Below are positions 63,333-64,000 of a stretch of DNA of 64,000 nucleotides, in pieces. This stretch comes from Shimia_B sp038527375 (GTDB lineage: Bacteria > Pseudomonadota > Alphaproteobacteria > Rhodobacterales > Rhodobacteraceae), in the NCBI GenBank assembly GCA_038527375.1, contig JBCBFU010000005.1:37833-101832 (forward strand), written 5' to 3'. The notes under the pieces were generated by a model. It made no database searches, was not told the DNA's origin, and saw only the letters and a program-made list of their open reading frames with translations. The translations under genes and the position numbers were made by a program. Each line of letters opens with the position of its first letter. Position 1 is the stretch's first letter.

Positions 63333-64000
63333 TCAGGCGATCATGCGGTCCAACTCGGCCATCAGGTCCGCCCGCGCGTCCGGGTTCAGGGCGTAAGGGT
63401 GTGGATCGGCAAAGCGGCCCGCATCGTTGTCGAAATAGGCACCCGATCTTCCGTCGAATTCCGCCGAGAGCGCGGCACGGTGCAGGATATCGACGCCGAT
63501 GCCAACGTCATTGCCTGACACGCCAAACCCCTCTTTCACCATGGTCGTGGCGAGGAGGGATCCGGGGTTCACGGCGTAAAAGGCCGGGCCGTTTGGATGT
63601 TCCGCGGCCAGTTCCATCGTCCACGCCGTGATCGCGAGTTTGCTTTGGGCATAAGCCTCGTGGGTGTCGAGCACGCGTTCGCCGCGCAGGGCGGCCAGAT
63701 CGAACGGGGCCTGCGCCGCCGATGACAGGTTCACCACCCGCGCGTCGTCGCCCAGCAAGGGCAGCAAGGCCCGGGTCAGCGCGTAGGGTGCGATGGTGTT
63801 CACGACAAACCGCGTATCGAGACCCGCATCGGTCGTGCGCGCGGGCGTTTTGTAGACGCCCGCGTTGTTGATCACCACATCGAGGCCGGGATGATCGGCG
63901 GCAACTTCGTCCGCCAGCCCTTTGGCGGCGGCAACGGATGACAGATCGGCCAGATAGCTGCCGACCGCGCCCACAGCCTGCGTTGCCGCGGCGAGCTTGT
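63333..64000 (-). CDS. Short-chain dehydrogenase/reductase (cut by window edge)
   Basis: The visible part has DVVINNAGVYKTPA (NNAG motif), the catalytic YAQSK with HEAYAQSKLAIT, and FYAVNPGSLLATTMV. The reading frame stays open to position 64000, so the N-terminus with the cofactor glycine motif lies outside the window. About 222 residues are visible. It is an SDR enzyme of unknown substrate, close to the retinol-dehydrogenase/oxidoreductase subgroup with the NNAGVY signature. Confidence 0.88.
   Translation of the reverse strand, partial: KLAAATQAVGAVGSYLADLSSVAAAKGLADEVAADHPGLDVVINNAGVYKTPARTTDAGLDTRFVVNTIAPYALTRALLPLLGDDARVVNLSSAAQAPFDLAALRGERVLDTHEAYAQSKLAITAWTMELAAEHPNGPAFYAVNPGSLLATTMVKEGFGVSGNDVGIGVDILHRAALSAEFDGRSGAYFDNDAGRFADPHPYALNPDARADLMAELDRMIA

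Overview
The window is about 64 kb of GC-rich bacterial chromosome that looks like a marine Rhodobacteraceae (Roseobacter-group) alphaproteobacterium. Supporting signs are the gene pairings (hom-glpX, dnaG-rpoD, fdxA-carD, nrdR-ribD, ribH-nusB), a heterotetrameric sarcosine oxidase operon, RpoH and CarD, a tRNA-His that lacks the extra G-1 (an alphaproteobacterial trait), and an alphaproteobacterial LexA box (GTTC-N7-GTTC) before mmcB. I see no insertion sequence, prophage, CRISPR array or rRNA operon. Assignments come from reading motifs and context, not from database searches.

Layout. 1-5.4 kb: 5' end of glpX, hom, a small lipoprotein, a TetR regulator with its likely operator, a pirin and a 3-hydroxyisobutyrate-dehydrogenase-like enzyme. 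5.4-8.2 kb: three overlapping Tad-pilus-type genes (two TadE-like, one TadG-like with a von Willebrand A domain). 8.5-15 kb: glutamate-type dehydrogenase and soxBDAG. 15-19.3 kb: dnaG and rpoD with a stem-loop between them and a strong terminator after. 19.3-21.4 kb: secreted proteins, including a GH16 glycoside hydrolase. 21.5-31.3 kb: a riboflavin block (nrdR-ribD ... ribE-unknown-ribBX-ribH-nusB) split by an opposite-strand capsule export group (kpsC, wza-like, kpsS). 32-35 kb: a quorum-sensing block with a secreted protein gene, luxI, luxR and a divergent LuxR paralogue that has the signal-binding domain but no DNA-binding domain. 35-38.5 kb: mmcB, tRNA-His, rluD, rpoH. 38.6-43.4 kb: metabolic genes, a LysR regulator and pepF. 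43.5-48 kb: a four-gene overlapping operon with the DNA-ligase-associated exonuclease and ATP-dependent ligase. 48-55 kb: aldolase, hydrolase, SCP2 protein, TPR protein, a SUV3-like helicase, an S4 protein, fdxA and carD. 55-64 kb: cobS/cobT, a Kef-type antiporter, a large membrane protein with GspL-like and PilP-like ends, a VOC protein, a glycosyltransferase-like protein and a truncated SDR.

The most promising region is the quorum-sensing block. A complete LuxI/LuxR pair lies beside a DNA-binding-less LuxR paralogue that could act as a heterodimerising antagonist or signal sink. A 16-bp palindrome with the two half-sites of the classical lux box lies upstream of the neighbouring secreted-protein gene. 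Other points of interest are an unknown gene translationally coupled inside the riboflavin operon, a RibB with a degenerate GTP cyclohydrolase II domain, an alpha/beta hydrolase inserted in the ligase-associated repair operon, an aromatic-rich insertion in the TadG-like protein, and a short interspersed repeat present three times.
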